Assembly (NCBI GenBank): GCA_032119795.1
Contig: JAUMFO010000038.1
Location: 15,127-79,126 of the forward strand
Length of the DNA stretch: 64,000 nt
Direction of reading: 5' to 3'
From: JAGIBJ01 sp032119795
GTDB taxonomy: Bacteria > Actinomycetota > Thermoleophilia > Solirubrobacterales > Solirubrobacteraceae
The position numbers and the translations under genes were made by a program. The notes under the pieces were generated by a model. That model had not been told where the DNA came from. It worked only from the letters and a program-made list of their open reading frames with translations, and did no database searches. This document shows, piece by piece, positions 1 to 9,867 of this stretch (within the stretch, counting starts at the first letter, position 1; every line of letters starts with the position of its first letter).

Positions 1-86
1 GTCTTGAAGCCGTCGAAGAGGATGCCGGCGATTTCCGCGCGGTCGCGCCACCGGTCATGTCGTTTGCCCAGGGGCGCCGCCGGTAA
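1..86 (+). CDS. possible 3' end of an upstream gene (partial)
   Basis: Reading from base 3, one frame stays open for 27 codons and ends at a TAA at 84-86, 11 bases before the cytochrome gene. The tail is acidic and then basic, ending in FAQGRRR. It could be the end of a gene co-transcribed with the cytochrome, but so short a stretch may be open by chance, and a minus-strand frame is also open here. No function can be given. Confidence 0.3.
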   Translation, partial: LEAVEEDAGDFRAVAPPVMSFAQGRRR

Positions 87-97
87 AAGAGCCGTGC

Positions 98-610
98 GTG
101 GGGCGGCTCCGTAGGCTGGGGGAAGTGCTGATCGCCGTCTTTGTCGTCCTCTGGGTGGCCGTCCTGCTCGCTGGCGTCGCCGCCTACGGCGTTCGAATTC
201 AGCCGCACGGCTACGGCGACGCCTGGCCCCGGTCGGTCTGGGTCGCCGCCGCGATCTCTGCGGTACTCCTCGCCGTGGTGCTCCCGGGCATGGCGGTGCT
301 CTACTCGACCGGCGAGCGCGAGTCGAAGTCCCACACGGGCGTTGAGCTGACGGCCCAGCAGATCCAGGGCCGTGAGCTGTTCGCGAGCGCCTGCAAGCGC
401 TGCCACACCCTTGGCGACGTGGGGGCGTCTTCCACGATCGGCCCCAACCTCGACGCGCTGCAGCCCGACTTCGACACCGTCGTCGACGCCGTCTTGAACG
501 GCCGCGCCAGGGGCCGCGGCCAGATGCCGGCCGGCCTCGCAGGCACCGAAGGGGCGCGGGCGGTCGCGAGCTACCTGCAGGCCGTCGAAGGTCGCACTGC
601 GCCGCGGTGA
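98..610 (+). CDS. membrane-anchored c-type cytochrome
   Basis: A 170-residue protein with two hydrophobic segments (about 9-30 and 48-68) followed by one cytochrome c domain. The haem-binding motif CKRCH is at 99-103, and the likely axial methionine is Met143 in GQMPAG. It should sit on the outer face of the membrane and carry electrons in a respiratory chain. The start is a GTG; no strong ribosome binding site precedes it, which fits coupling to an upstream gene ending at 86. The domain is class I and short. Which oxidase or reductase it serves cannot be told from this window. Confidence 0.85.
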   Translation: MGRLRRLGEVLIAVFVVLWVAVLLAGVAAYGVRIQPHGYGDAWPRSVWVAAAISAVLLAVVLPGMAVLYSTGERESKSHTGVELTAQQIQGRELFASACKRCHTLGDVGASSTIGPNLDALQPDFDTVVDAVLNGRARGRGQMPAGLAGTEGARAVASYLQAVEGRTAPR

Positions 611-831
611 GCCGCATCACAAAAGCGCGCTGACTTCCCGCCGACGGTGCCTGTCCGTCCAGGGCGTCCAGGTGCCAAACGACGGTCGAAATGCCATGCG
701 CCGCAGGCGTTTGCCGGCGCGCCGCACACCCCAAACAGGCGAATCGCTGGCTTTCGGTGTGACTGACATCACGGATCCGTCCGGCCACTGGTGCAGGATT
801 GCCTGCAACAGGAGGACATCAAGTTGCTACG

Positions 832-958
832 TTCGCTCATGCCGAATCCGGTGCTGCAGGCATCGGAGCGGGGGACCCAATCCCCCAATGGGGCGAATCG
901 CGCGTTTTTCGTGTGTAGCGGCTTTTCGTCGCGAGCCCGTCAGCTGACCTCGTAGGCA
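832..958 (+). promoter_or_regulatory. cyclic-di-AMP riboswitch (ydaO/yuaA type)
   Basis: The conserved blocks of this RNA family appear in the right order: GCCGAATCC (841-849), GGAGCGGGGGACCCAA (865-880), TGGGGCGAATC (889-899) and GTCAGCTGACCTCGTAGG (939-956). TGCC near 840 can pair with GGCA at 955-958 to close helix P1. The family binds cyclic di-AMP and usually turns genes off when the ligand is high; in actinobacteria it often controls cell-wall or osmotic genes. The aptamer ends only about 11 bases before the ATG at 970, so there is no room for a separate intrinsic terminator. Confidence 0.9.
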
Positions 959-969
959 CCAGAAGCACC

Positions 970-1590
970 ATGGATCACCTCCAGAGCAACCAGAACGCAC
1001 GTCCCTGGTGGGCCGATGTCGCACACCTTCGTGACGACGCACCCGCCCGGCAGACGCCAACCAACCACGCCGCTCGGGGCCTTGCCGCTCCCGCCGACGC
1101 GTCGGTGCCCACGGCCCGCGAGCGCTCCGCCCGCAGCCGCGCCGCTGCCGTCGCCGGCCGCGCCCCCGCGCAGCGCAGGCCGCACCGCTCGGAGCGCAGC
1201 ACCACCTCCGACTGGTTCGAGCAAGAAGCTCGCCGAGACGGTCGCCGCGTCAAGCAGGCCAAGTCCTCATCCGCGCCCGCTCGCCCCGAGCGCCCCCGCG
1301 CGACGCTGATCGACGTCGCCCCCGAGCACCAGATGCTCCGCCGCGCCCAGCAGGTCCGCCGCGCACCTGGCGAGCGCCCGACCGTCACCATCACCGGCCG
1401 CCCCGACGCCGCCCTGCCGCCGCAGGTCCGCGAGGTCAAAGCCATCCGCGGCCGCCGCGCCCGCGAAGGCGCCTCCTCGCTCGTCGCGAGCCCCGACCGC
1501 CTGATCCTCTGGGCCGTCGCCCTCGGCCTCCTGATGATCCTCGCATCGCTCGGAACGGCTTCCGCCGACGCAGCGGTCCTCCTCCCGTAG
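970..1590 (+). CDS. small tail-anchored protein under c-di-AMP riboswitch
   Basis: A 206-residue protein of unknown function. Residues 1-170 are rich in Arg, Ala and Pro and probably disordered. The last 33 residues (SPDRLILWAVALG onward) hold one membrane helix at about 178-196 and end close behind it, so the basic part likely faces the cytoplasm. I recall similar short tails in other Solirubrobacterales proteins, without a known role. The ATG lies directly behind the riboswitch and has no clear Shine-Dalgarno sequence, so the true start could be further downstream (GTG at codon 46, ATG at codon 122). The riboswitch suggests a role in cell-wall or osmotic homeostasis; that is inference. Confidence 0.6.
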   Translation: MDHLQSNQNARPWWADVAHLRDDAPARQTPTNHAARGLAAPADASVPTARERSARSRAAAVAGRAPAQRRPHRSERSTTSDWFEQEARRDGRRVKQAKSSSAPARPERPRATLIDVAPEHQMLRRAQQVRRAPGERPTVTITGRPDAALPPQVREVKAIRGRRAREGASSLVASPDRLILWAVALGLLMILASLGTASADAAVLLP

Positions 1591-1601
1591 CGCTGCCTGC
1601 C

Positions 1602-1728
1602 GCGCTTCGGCCCTGAGCGACGCTCGCTTGCCTCTTCCGTCCGCGCGCACCTGGCCCGGCCCGGAGGCCTGAACCAGTCGCGCCCGAACGAAATCTGTGG
1701 CGCGATCGCTCGCTCAGGACCGAAGCGC
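1602..1728. repeat. long inverted repeat between the c-di-AMP-controlled gene and glnA
   Basis: Arms of 19 bases at 1602-1620 and 1710-1728 match in 18 positions and are separated by 89 bases. The right arm ends 25 bases before the glnA ATG. It may end transcription from the upstream gene or form a leader structure for glnA; there is no T-run. Confidence 0.6.
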
Positions 1729-1753
1729 TCGTCGCTCAGATAGGGTCCGTCCA

Positions 1754-3091
1754 ATGGGGAACGACGCACAGCAGGTGGAAGCCGTCCTGCGCACCGTCGC
1801 CGAGCGCGACGTCCGCTTCATCCACCTCTGGTTCACCGACATCCTCGGCCAGCTGAAGTCGTTCGCGATCAACGCTGACCGGTTGGAGACGGCGTTCGCA
1901 GAAGGCATCGAGTTCGACGGCTCCTCGGTGACCGGCTTCAACGCCGTCGAAGAGTCAGACATGGTCGCCCACCCGCAGGCCAGCACCCTCGCGGTGCTGC
2001 CGTGGCGCCCGAACGAGCAGGCCGCCGCGCGCCTGATCTGCGACATCTCCACGCCCAACGGCACCGCCTACGAAGGTGACTCCCGGCATGTGCTGCGACG
2101 CGCGATCAAGCGTGCCGAGCGCCTCGGCTTCGACGGCGTGAAGCTCGCCGCCGAGCTCGAGTACTACCTCTTCGCTGAGGCCGGCGGCACCAAGACGCTC
2201 GACTCCGGCGGCTACTTCGACCTCACCACCATGGACGCCGGCAACGACGTGCGCCGAGCCACCGTCCTCGCGCTCGACCAGCTTGGCGTCGAGGTCTCCG
2301 CCAGCCACCACGAGTCTGGCCCCAGCCAGCACGAGATCGCGATCGTCTCCGGCGACCTGCTGGCTGCCGCCGACGACATCATCACCACGCGCATCACCGT
2401 CAAGGAATATGCGCTCGCCGCCGGCTGGCACGCGACGTTCATGCCGCGCCCGCTCTCCAACGAGAACGGCTCCGGGCTGCACCTCGACCAGATCCTCATC
2501 AAGGACGGCAAGAACGCCTTCGCCCACGAGGGCGATCCGACGCGCCTTTCCACGGTCGGCCGCCAGTTCATCGCCGGCCAGCTGCGCCATGCGACGGAGC
2601 TGTCGATCCTGCTCGCGCAGTGGGTCAACTCCTACAAGCGGCTCGTTCCCGGCTACGAAGCGCCCGTCTGGGTTGCCTGGTCGCAGCGCAACCGCTCGGC
2701 CATGATCCGCGTCGGCGGTCTTGACCGTGCCGCCTCTGGTGGCCCGCGCGTCGAGACCCGCTCCGCCGACCCGGCCTGCAACCCCTACCTCGCGCTCGCC
2801 GCGCTGCTGCATGCCGGCCTCAACGGCATCGAGCACGGCTACGAACTTCCCGAGCCGATGGAGCGCAACCTCTACCACGTCGGTGGCGAAGAACGCCGCC
2901 GCCTCGGCATCGAGCAGCTCCCCGAAAACCTCTCCGACGCCCTCCTGCGCGCCGAGAACTCCGAGCTCCTGCTCAACATCCTCGGCGAGCACATGCTCAA
3001 CCGCTTCCTCGAACTCAAGCGAAACGAGTGGGAAGAGTACCGAGTGCAAGTTCACGCCTGGGAACTCTCCCGCTACCTCCCGGTCCTCTAA
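1754..3091 (+). CDS. glnA: glutamine synthetase family protein (GlnA2-like)
   Basis: A 445-residue type I glutamine synthetase, which makes glutamine from glutamate, ammonia and ATP. Visible family blocks are LWFTDILGQLKSFAI near 24, EFDGSS near 53, the metal-binding AELEYYLF near 135, the NENGSGLHLDQ loop near 235, and SADPACNPYLALAALL near 342. Length and N-terminus match the GlnA2-type enzymes of actinobacteria better than the longer adenylylated GlnA1. The ATG at 1754 is chosen because family homology starts there. In the metal loop the usual second histidine (HxH) is Asp here (HLD), so a related reaction, such as gamma-glutamylation of an amine, should be kept in mind. The gene is flanked by long inverted repeats on both sides. 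Confidence 0.9.
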   Translation: MGNDAQQVEAVLRTVAERDVRFIHLWFTDILGQLKSFAINADRLETAFAEGIEFDGSSVTGFNAVEESDMVAHPQASTLAVLPWRPNEQAAARLICDISTPNGTAYEGDSRHVLRRAIKRAERLGFDGVKLAAELEYYLFAEAGGTKTLDSGGYFDLTTMDAGNDVRRATVLALDQLGVEVSASHHESGPSQHEIAIVSGDLLAAADDIITTRITVKEYALAAGWHATFMPRPLSNENGSGLHLDQILIKDGKNAFAHEGDPTRLSTVGRQFIAGQLRHATELSILLAQWVNSYKRLVPGYEAPVWVAWSQRNRSAMIRVGGLDRAASGGPRVETRSADPACNPYLALAALLHAGLNGIEHGYELPEPMERNLYHVGGEERRRLGIEQLPENLSDALLRAENSELLLNILGEHMLNRFLELKRNEWEEYRVQVHAWELSRYLPVL

Positions 3092-3117
3092 AGCCGCCTG
3101 TTCTGGGCGGTCGACGC

Positions 3118-3209
3118 GAGGGGCGCGGCGGCCCTTCGCAGACACCCTAAGCCGCTCGCTTGCGCTCGCTGGCGGTCGCAACGGTCTGCTGCGGGCCGCC
3201 GCGCCCCTC
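3118..3209. repeat. 17-bp perfect inverted repeat downstream of glnA
   Basis: Arms 3118-3134 (GAGGGGCGCGGCGGCCC) and 3193-3209 are perfect reverse complements separated by 58 bases. The loop contains, on the minus strand, a GCGACC...AGCGCAAGCGA stretch that resembles the shared element at 3565-3608. It lies 26 bases after the glnA stop and probably acts as a 3' end or terminator structure. Confidence 0.65.
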
Positions 3210-3529
3210 GCTCGCAGCCCAGCGGCGATTTCGAGTGCCGGGTCGTTCGCGGGTGAACCTCTGCCGTGAACCTGCGTGCTGCGCCCGAGCCGTCTTCTCA
3301 GGTTGGCCTGAGTGCGCGTCGGGGATCGCGAGCGAACGCACTTGGCCTCCCAGCAGGCCCTAACAAGGCGCTTCCAGAGACCAAGTGCCCCTCGCCAGCA
3401 CCGCCGTGCCCGCCGAGCCTCGCCGAGAACGTGGAAGGCACAGCCACGAAGAACCCGGCGGACGGGTCGCGGCGAGCCGGCGACGGTCAAGCGCGGGCTG
3501 GCCACCGGCGAAGACGCCGTAGGGATCCA
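3210..3529. other. gap without a gene, some inverted repeats
   Basis: I see no convincing gene in this stretch between the converging glnA and MMPL genes. An 8-base inverted repeat (GCACTTGG 3338-3345 / CCAAGTGC 3381-3388) encloses a smaller GGCCT...AGGCC hairpin at 3344-3359. This could be a small structured RNA or a 3' untranslated structure; evidence is weak. Confidence 0.35.
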
Positions 3530-3626
3530 GCGGCGGGGGCGGGGCAGCCCGGGCGGGGCGTTGCGACCAGAGGGAGCGCTAGCGACTGGCGGGAGTGGCC
3601 CGAACGGGCTGCCCCGCCCCCGCCGC
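3530..3626. terminator. 22-bp perfect inverted repeat with conserved loop element
   Basis: Arms 3530-3551 and 3605-3626 are perfect 22-base reverse complements, rich in G and C. The 53-base loop carries most of a 44-base element (3565-3608) that recurs at 40299-40342 with 40 of 44 bases identical. Both copies sit between converging gene pairs, so a two-way terminator or 3'-end element is the likely role. Confidence 0.6.
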
Positions 3627-3642
3627 GTCAGCCCACCAGGAG

Positions 3643-5910
3643 TTACTCGCCCGGCGCCAACCCCGCACCGACCGTCGCCGGCTTCGCCGCGTCCTCATCC
3701 GTCGGGATCTTCGCCTCCCACGGCCACCAGATTTTGCGGCCCACGTCGAGCGACATGGCGGGGGCGAGGATCGAGCGCACGATGAAGGTGTCCAGGAGGA
3801 CGCCGATCGCGATCGCGGTGCCCGTCTCCACGAGGAAGACGACCGGGGTTGAGGCGAGCACGAGGAAGGTGCCGGCCAGGACGATGCCGGCGGCGGTGAT
3901 CACGCCACCCGTTGCGCCGATGCCACGCAGGATGCCCTCGCGGGTCCCGTACTTCAGGGCCTCTTCCCGAATTCTGGAGGCCAGGAAGATGTTGTAGTCG
4001 ATCCCCAGCGCCACGAGGAAGACGAACGCGAACAGGATGATCGAGCGGTCGGCGCCCTCAAATCCAAAGACGTTCTGCCACAGCAGCGATGAGAGGCCGA
4101 GCGCAGCTGCGAATGACACGACGACCGTCACGATCAGGATCAGCGGCAACACGATCGCCCGCAGCAGCGCGATGAGGATCAGGAACACGACGCCAAGGAC
4201 GATCGGGATGATCACCATGAGGTCGCGGGCGTTGGCCTTCGCGAGGTCGTAGTTGATGGCGGTGTCGCCTCCGACGAGCACCGTGTCGCCGCCAGCCTGC
4301 TTGGCCGTCTCGCGTACGGGCGTGATTGCGTCCTGGCCCTCGATGCTGAACGGGTCGGCGTTGAGCGTCGCCTCGATCAGCACGCCGGGCTCGCCCTTGG
4401 CGATGATGACGGCCTTGTCGACCTCGTCGCTGGCCGTCAGCGCGTCGGCGACGGCCTGCGCCTTGGCGGCGTCGGGCACGACCACCTGCGCCGGAGCGCT
4501 GGTGCCGCCCGGGAACGACTTGGCGAGCAGCTCGCCGCCGTCGACGGACTCCACTTCGCCAATGAAGGTGTCGTTCTGGGAGAGGTTGGGGTTGAAGCTC
4601 ACGAGTCCGCCGGCGCAGATCAGCAGCAGGATGCCGGTGATCACCCAGGTGCGGCGCGGGTGGATCGCCACGCGTTCGCCGACGCGCCGCCAGAGGCCGT
4701 GCGTGGCGTCGGCGCCCTGGCTGCCGGGCTTGGGCGTCGCGGGCCAGAAGATTGCGCGCGGGACCACCGCAAAGAGCGCGGGGAGGAAGGTGAGCATCGA
4801 CAGCATCGCCACAGCCACGCCGATGGCGCCGAGCGGCCCGAGGCCAGCGGTGCCTTCGACCGAGGCGACCGTCAGCGTCAGCAGGCCGGCGACGACGGTG
4901 AGGCCCGAGGCGAAGACGGCTGGCCCGGCGGAGGCCATCGCCAGGCGCAGGGCGTCATGGCGGTTCTCGTGGTGCCGGAGCTCCTCGCGGTATCTGGAGA
5001 CGACGAGCAGCGCGTAGTCGGTGCCGGCGCCGAGCACCAGGATCGACATGATCGCGCCGGACTGGCCGGTCACGGTGACGCCGATGTCGGTCGTCAGGGC
5101 GGCGACGCCGCGCGAGGTGAGCTCGGCAAAGACCACGGCGCTGAGGACGAGCAGCATCAGCTGGAAGCTGCGGTAGATCAGCAGCAGCAGGACGATCACC
5201 AGGCTTACGGCGCCCAGGAGGAGGTTGGCGTTGAGATCGCCGAAGACCTTGATGGCGTCGTAGCTGAAGCCCGCACCGCCGGTGACCTTCATCGTCAGGC
5301 CCTCCTCGCGCAGCGGCAGTAGCCCGGAGCGCAGTGCGTCGATGCCGTCGAGCAGGCGCTCGGAGTCCTCGGTGACCTTGATCGCGCCGAGGACGAGCAC
5401 CGTCGTGCCGTCCTTGGAGACCTCGCCGACGGTCAGGAAGTCGCCTTCGGGCGTCTGCTGGACGTCGGCCAGCGTGACCGTCCGGGACTTTTTGGTCTCC
5501 GGATCGGTGACGTTGATCTTCTCGTCGACGGCGGTCTCGTTGAAGTCGCTGATCTGGGCCTTCACCGCGCTGAGGTCTTGCGGAGTTAGGCCGGAGTCGC
5601 GGCGGACGACGGCCACCAGCGGGACGTTGTCTGACTTGATGATTTTGCTGACGGCCTCATACGCCTGGGTGGACTCTGCGTCGGCCGGCAGGTAATTGCG
5701 GGCCTCGTTGGTCTCGGCGTCGGCAAGTTTGCCGGGGAGATCGAGGGCGAACGTGCCGAAGAGCGCGATCAGCCAGATGGCGATCACCGCGAAGCGCGCG
5801 ATCGGGCCAGTCACCCACGCGAAGCCGGTCGCGGGGACGGTGGCGCTCCGAATCGCGGAGGTGCGCTGCTTCGATGGGCGCGGCGTAGTTTCTTCGTCTT
5901 GATCGGGCAT
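3643..5910 (-). CDS. MMPL-family RND transporter
   Basis: A 755-residue inner-membrane protein with the usual layout of actinobacterial MMPL proteins: a first membrane helix near 33-55, a large outer loop to about 200, a block of five to six helices (about 200-360), a second outer loop, and a second helix block near 570-720. The repeated GADYALLVVSRYREE and GIDYNIFLASRIREEA motifs following the helix blocks are diagnostic. These proteins export lipids or hydrophobic compounds using the proton gradient. I chose the ATG at 5910 because AGGAAG precedes it by 4 bases; a GTG at 5952 would add 14 residues. The substrate cannot be inferred; no lipid-synthesis genes are adjacent. Confidence 0.9.
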   Translation of the reverse strand: MPDQDEETTPRPSKQRTSAIRSATVPATGFAWVTGPIARFAVIAIWLIALFGTFALDLPGKLADAETNEARNYLPADAESTQAYEAVSKIIKSDNVPLVAVVRRDSGLTPQDLSAVKAQISDFNETAVDEKINVTDPETKKSRTVTLADVQQTPEGDFLTVGEVSKDGTTVLVLGAIKVTEDSERLLDGIDALRSGLLPLREEGLTMKVTGGAGFSYDAIKVFGDLNANLLLGAVSLVIVLLLLIYRSFQLMLLVLSAVVFAELTSRGVAALTTDIGVTVTGQSGAIMSILVLGAGTDYALLVVSRYREELRHHENRHDALRLAMASAGPAVFASGLTVVAGLLTLTVASVEGTAGLGPLGAIGVAVAMLSMLTFLPALFAVVPRAIFWPATPKPGSQGADATHGLWRRVGERVAIHPRRTWVITGILLLICAGGLVSFNPNLSQNDTFIGEVESVDGGELLAKSFPGGTSAPAQVVVPDAAKAQAVADALTASDEVDKAVIIAKGEPGVLIEATLNADPFSIEGQDAITPVRETAKQAGGDTVLVGGDTAINYDLAKANARDLMVIIPIVLGVVFLILIALLRAIVLPLILIVTVVVSFAAALGLSSLLWQNVFGFEGADRSIILFAFVFLVALGIDYNIFLASRIREEALKYGTREGILRGIGATGGVITAAGIVLAGTFLVLASTPVVFLVETGTAIAIGVLLDTFIVRSILAPAMSLDVGRKIWWPWEAKIPTDEDAAKPATVGAGLAPGE

Positions 5911-6046
5911 GGAGCTTCCTGAGGCGGGGGCGTCCGACGTGGGTTGCCCCACCTTACGAGTGGACGCCCGCGAACGGATGGCCGAAGCCGCTGGAAGCCT
6001 CGCTCAAGCCGAAGGACGACCAACCGTTGTTGCCGGAGGGTGCGGC

Positions 6047-6949
6047 TTACGCCGGGAGTTGGTCGGCGCGCGCTGCCCTGAGCGCTGAGGCGGCAAATGC
6101 CACGGCTTGTTGGCTGGCCCCGGTTGCCCTCCACATCAGTGACACCGTCGTCATCGGCGACGGGTCTGCGAAGGCAAGGATTCCGACGCCTTCGATCTCG
6201 TGCGGTGCGTTCGATGCCGGTGCAACGGTCCAGCCGAGGCCGGCAGCAATGACCGCCATTCCCTCACGCGGACCCGCCAGAGGGGTCCCCAGCGTCGGCT
6301 CTACGCCGGCAGTGCGACAACGGCCGAGCAGCTCGTCATGCATCGCCGGGTTCGCAGCGCGGGCGATGAGGAGCAGAGGAAGGCCTGATAGTGCGGCGGG
6401 ATCCGCTGTGCCGCCGTCACTCGTGGCGACCAGGGCTGTTGGCACCACTGCGACCAACGGTTCTGTCCAAAGTGGCTCGATCCGAAGACCCCGCCCGGCC
6501 ACGGGCCCACGCGTGAACGCCACATCGACGCCGCCTTCGAGCAGCTCCGTGGTCTTTTGCCCACTGTTGAGCGCAGACAGTTCGACCGACACGGTCGGGT
6601 GCTCATCAGCGAACCGGCGGAGCAGCAAGGCCAAGGTCCTGGCCGTAGCGTCCGACGTTGCGACTCGCAGAACGCCAAGGTCTCCGACCGACGCAGCATG
6701 CGCTGCCTCGTCGAAGGCTCGTCCTGCGGCCAGAGCCTCACGCGCCAGTGATACCAGCTCGCGCCCTGCTGCGGTGAGCGTCACATGGTGGCTTGAACGC
6801 TCAAACAGCACGACTCGGTGTTCTGCCTCCAGGCGTCGCACGAGCTGGCTCACCGCCGCCTGGCTGACGCCGAGACGTTCCGCCGCGCGGCCGAAGTGAA
6901 GCTCGGTGGCAACGGCGTCAAATGCTGCGAGCTGTCGAAGTCCGGCCAC
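6047..6949 (-). CDS. LysR-family transcriptional regulator
   Basis: A 300-residue protein with an N-terminal winged helix-turn-helix (about 2-60, including FGRAAERLGVSQAAVSQLVRRLE) and a periplasmic-binding-like effector domain from about 88 onward. It starts with GTG. It is divergent from the YciI-like gene at 7054, with 104 bases between the two starts, the standard arrangement for a LysR regulator controlling its neighbour and itself. The effector is unknown. Confidence 0.9.
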   Translation of the reverse strand: MAGLRQLAAFDAVATELHFGRAAERLGVSQAAVSQLVRRLEAEHRVVLFERSSHHVTLTAAGRELVSLAREALAAGRAFDEAAHAASVGDLGVLRVATSDATARTLALLLRRFADEHPTVSVELSALNSGQKTTELLEGGVDVAFTRGPVAGRGLRIEPLWTEPLVAVVPTALVATSDGGTADPAALSGLPLLLIARAANPAMHDELLGRCRTAGVEPTLGTPLAGPREGMAVIAAGLGWTVAPASNAPHEIEGVGILAFADPSPMTTVSLMWRATGASQQAVAFAASALRAARADQLPA

Positions 6950-6959
6950 TCCGGGTGAC

Positions 6960-6985
6960 GATAACGCGATGTGATCGTTGCTATC
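6960..6985. promoter_or_regulatory. putative LysR operator
   Basis: An imperfect palindrome in the divergent promoter region has the core AACG (6963-6966), nine bases, CGTT (6976-6979), extended by GATA / TATC. The shape fits the LysR T-N11-A type. Placement between the two divergent starts supports it; it is otherwise untested. Confidence 0.4.
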
Positions 6986-7053
6986 TCGGCGTGGCCATTG
7001 CCGTCGCGGCCACGGGTCGCTCAGATGGAATCCCTACCCACGAAAGGCCGCGC

Positions 7054-7344
7054 ATGCAGACCACCATCGTTCTCTGGACCTACAACCCCGACGTCACACC
7101 GAGCGAGCAGGTGCGGGACGCTCACCTCGACTACCTCGACGGTCTCGTCGCCGACGGCACCCTGGTCGCCGCCGGGCCCCGCAGCGACGTTCCCGGAGGG
7201 GTCTTGGTGTTCAGCACGGTTGACGGAGAGGCCGTAGACGGGCTGCTCGAGTCTGACCCGTTCGTTTCGATCGGCTTGATCGCGCGCACCGAGATCGTTC
7301 CTTGGACGCCGAAGGTGGGGCAGCTCGGAGTACAGGCCAACTGA
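7054..7344 (+). CDS. YciI-like (YCII domain) protein
   Basis: A 96-residue single-domain protein of the YCII fold (ferredoxin-like). It shows the usual HLDYLDGLVADGTLVAAGP segment (about 24-43) and a DPF...GL stretch near 68. Some YciI proteins act on chlorinated or hydroxylated small molecules, but most have no known reaction. The ATG at 7054 has AAAGG 7 bases upstream. It is probably the target of the divergent LysR regulator. Confidence 0.85.
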   Translation: MQTTIVLWTYNPDVTPSEQVRDAHLDYLDGLVADGTLVAAGPRSDVPGGVLVFSTVDGEAVDGLLESDPFVSIGLIARTEIVPWTPKVGQLGVQAN

Positions 7345-7424
7345 GGAATCGCGCGGCTCGGCTACGACGTCGAGGCTCGACCGAGGTCGGCAGAGGAACG
7401 ACAACTTCGTCGCTGCGGTGATCT

Positions 7425-9428
<2,004 letters not shown>

Positions 9429-9500
9429 CGCGGCGCAGGCTAGACGGTCGGTCCCCGTCGGCGGCTCTGGCCACGCCCGACGACGCCTGCTAGGGTTCAT

Positions 9501-9512
9501 GTACGCCCGTAC
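9501..9512. promoter_or_regulatory. putative TetR operator
   Basis: The palindrome GTACGCCCGTAC lies 25 bases before the SMR exporter start, where a promoter is expected. The next gene but one encodes a TetR regulator, which commonly binds such sites to control its own operon. Inference from position and symmetry only. Confidence 0.4.
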
Positions 9513-9537
9513 GGCTAACTACCTTTGAGAGGCCACC

Positions 9538-9867
9538 ATGGCCATGCTCGCCATCGTTATCGCCGGACTCTTCGAGGTCGGATTCGCCCTCTGCCTCAAG
9601 GCGTCAGACAACTTCACCAAGTTGGTGCCCACGCTGGGCTTTCTTGGGTTCGCGGCCGTCAGCTTGGCGCTGCTCTCCTGGTCGCTCAAGGACGTGCCGA
9701 TCGGGACGGCCTACGCCGTCTGGTCAGGGATTGGCGCGGTCGGCACGGCGATCCTCGGCATGGCGCTCTTCGGAGATGCCGCGACGGCGCCCCGTATGAT
9801 CGGCATCGGTTTGATCGTCGGAGGCGTCATCGTGCTCAATCTCTTCTCTGAGGCGGCGCACGGGTGA
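9538..9867 (+). CDS. SMR-family exporter, SugE/Gdx-like
   Basis: A 109-residue protein with four membrane helices, typical of small multidrug resistance dimers. The essential glutamate is in GLFEVGFALCLKAS (Glu13), and the stretch PIGTAYAVWSGIGAVG (54-69) is the helix-3 signature. The sequence looks closer to SugE/Gdx (guanidinium exporters) than to EmrE/QacE. GAGAGG precedes the ATG by 4 bases; a second ATG lies 2 codons on. Its stop overlaps the start of the TetR gene, so both are one operon. No guanidine riboswitch was recognised upstream. Confidence 0.85.
   Translation: MAMLAIVIAGLFEVGFALCLKASDNFTKLVPTLGFLGFAAVSLALLSWSLKDVPIGTAYAVWSGIGAVGTAILGMALFGDAATAPRMIGIGLIVGGVIVLNLFSEAAHG

Noticed and set aside
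672..947. Small gene upstream of the riboswitch
   Set aside because: It overlaps the riboswitch aptamer, is rich in Arg and Cys, and has no family features.
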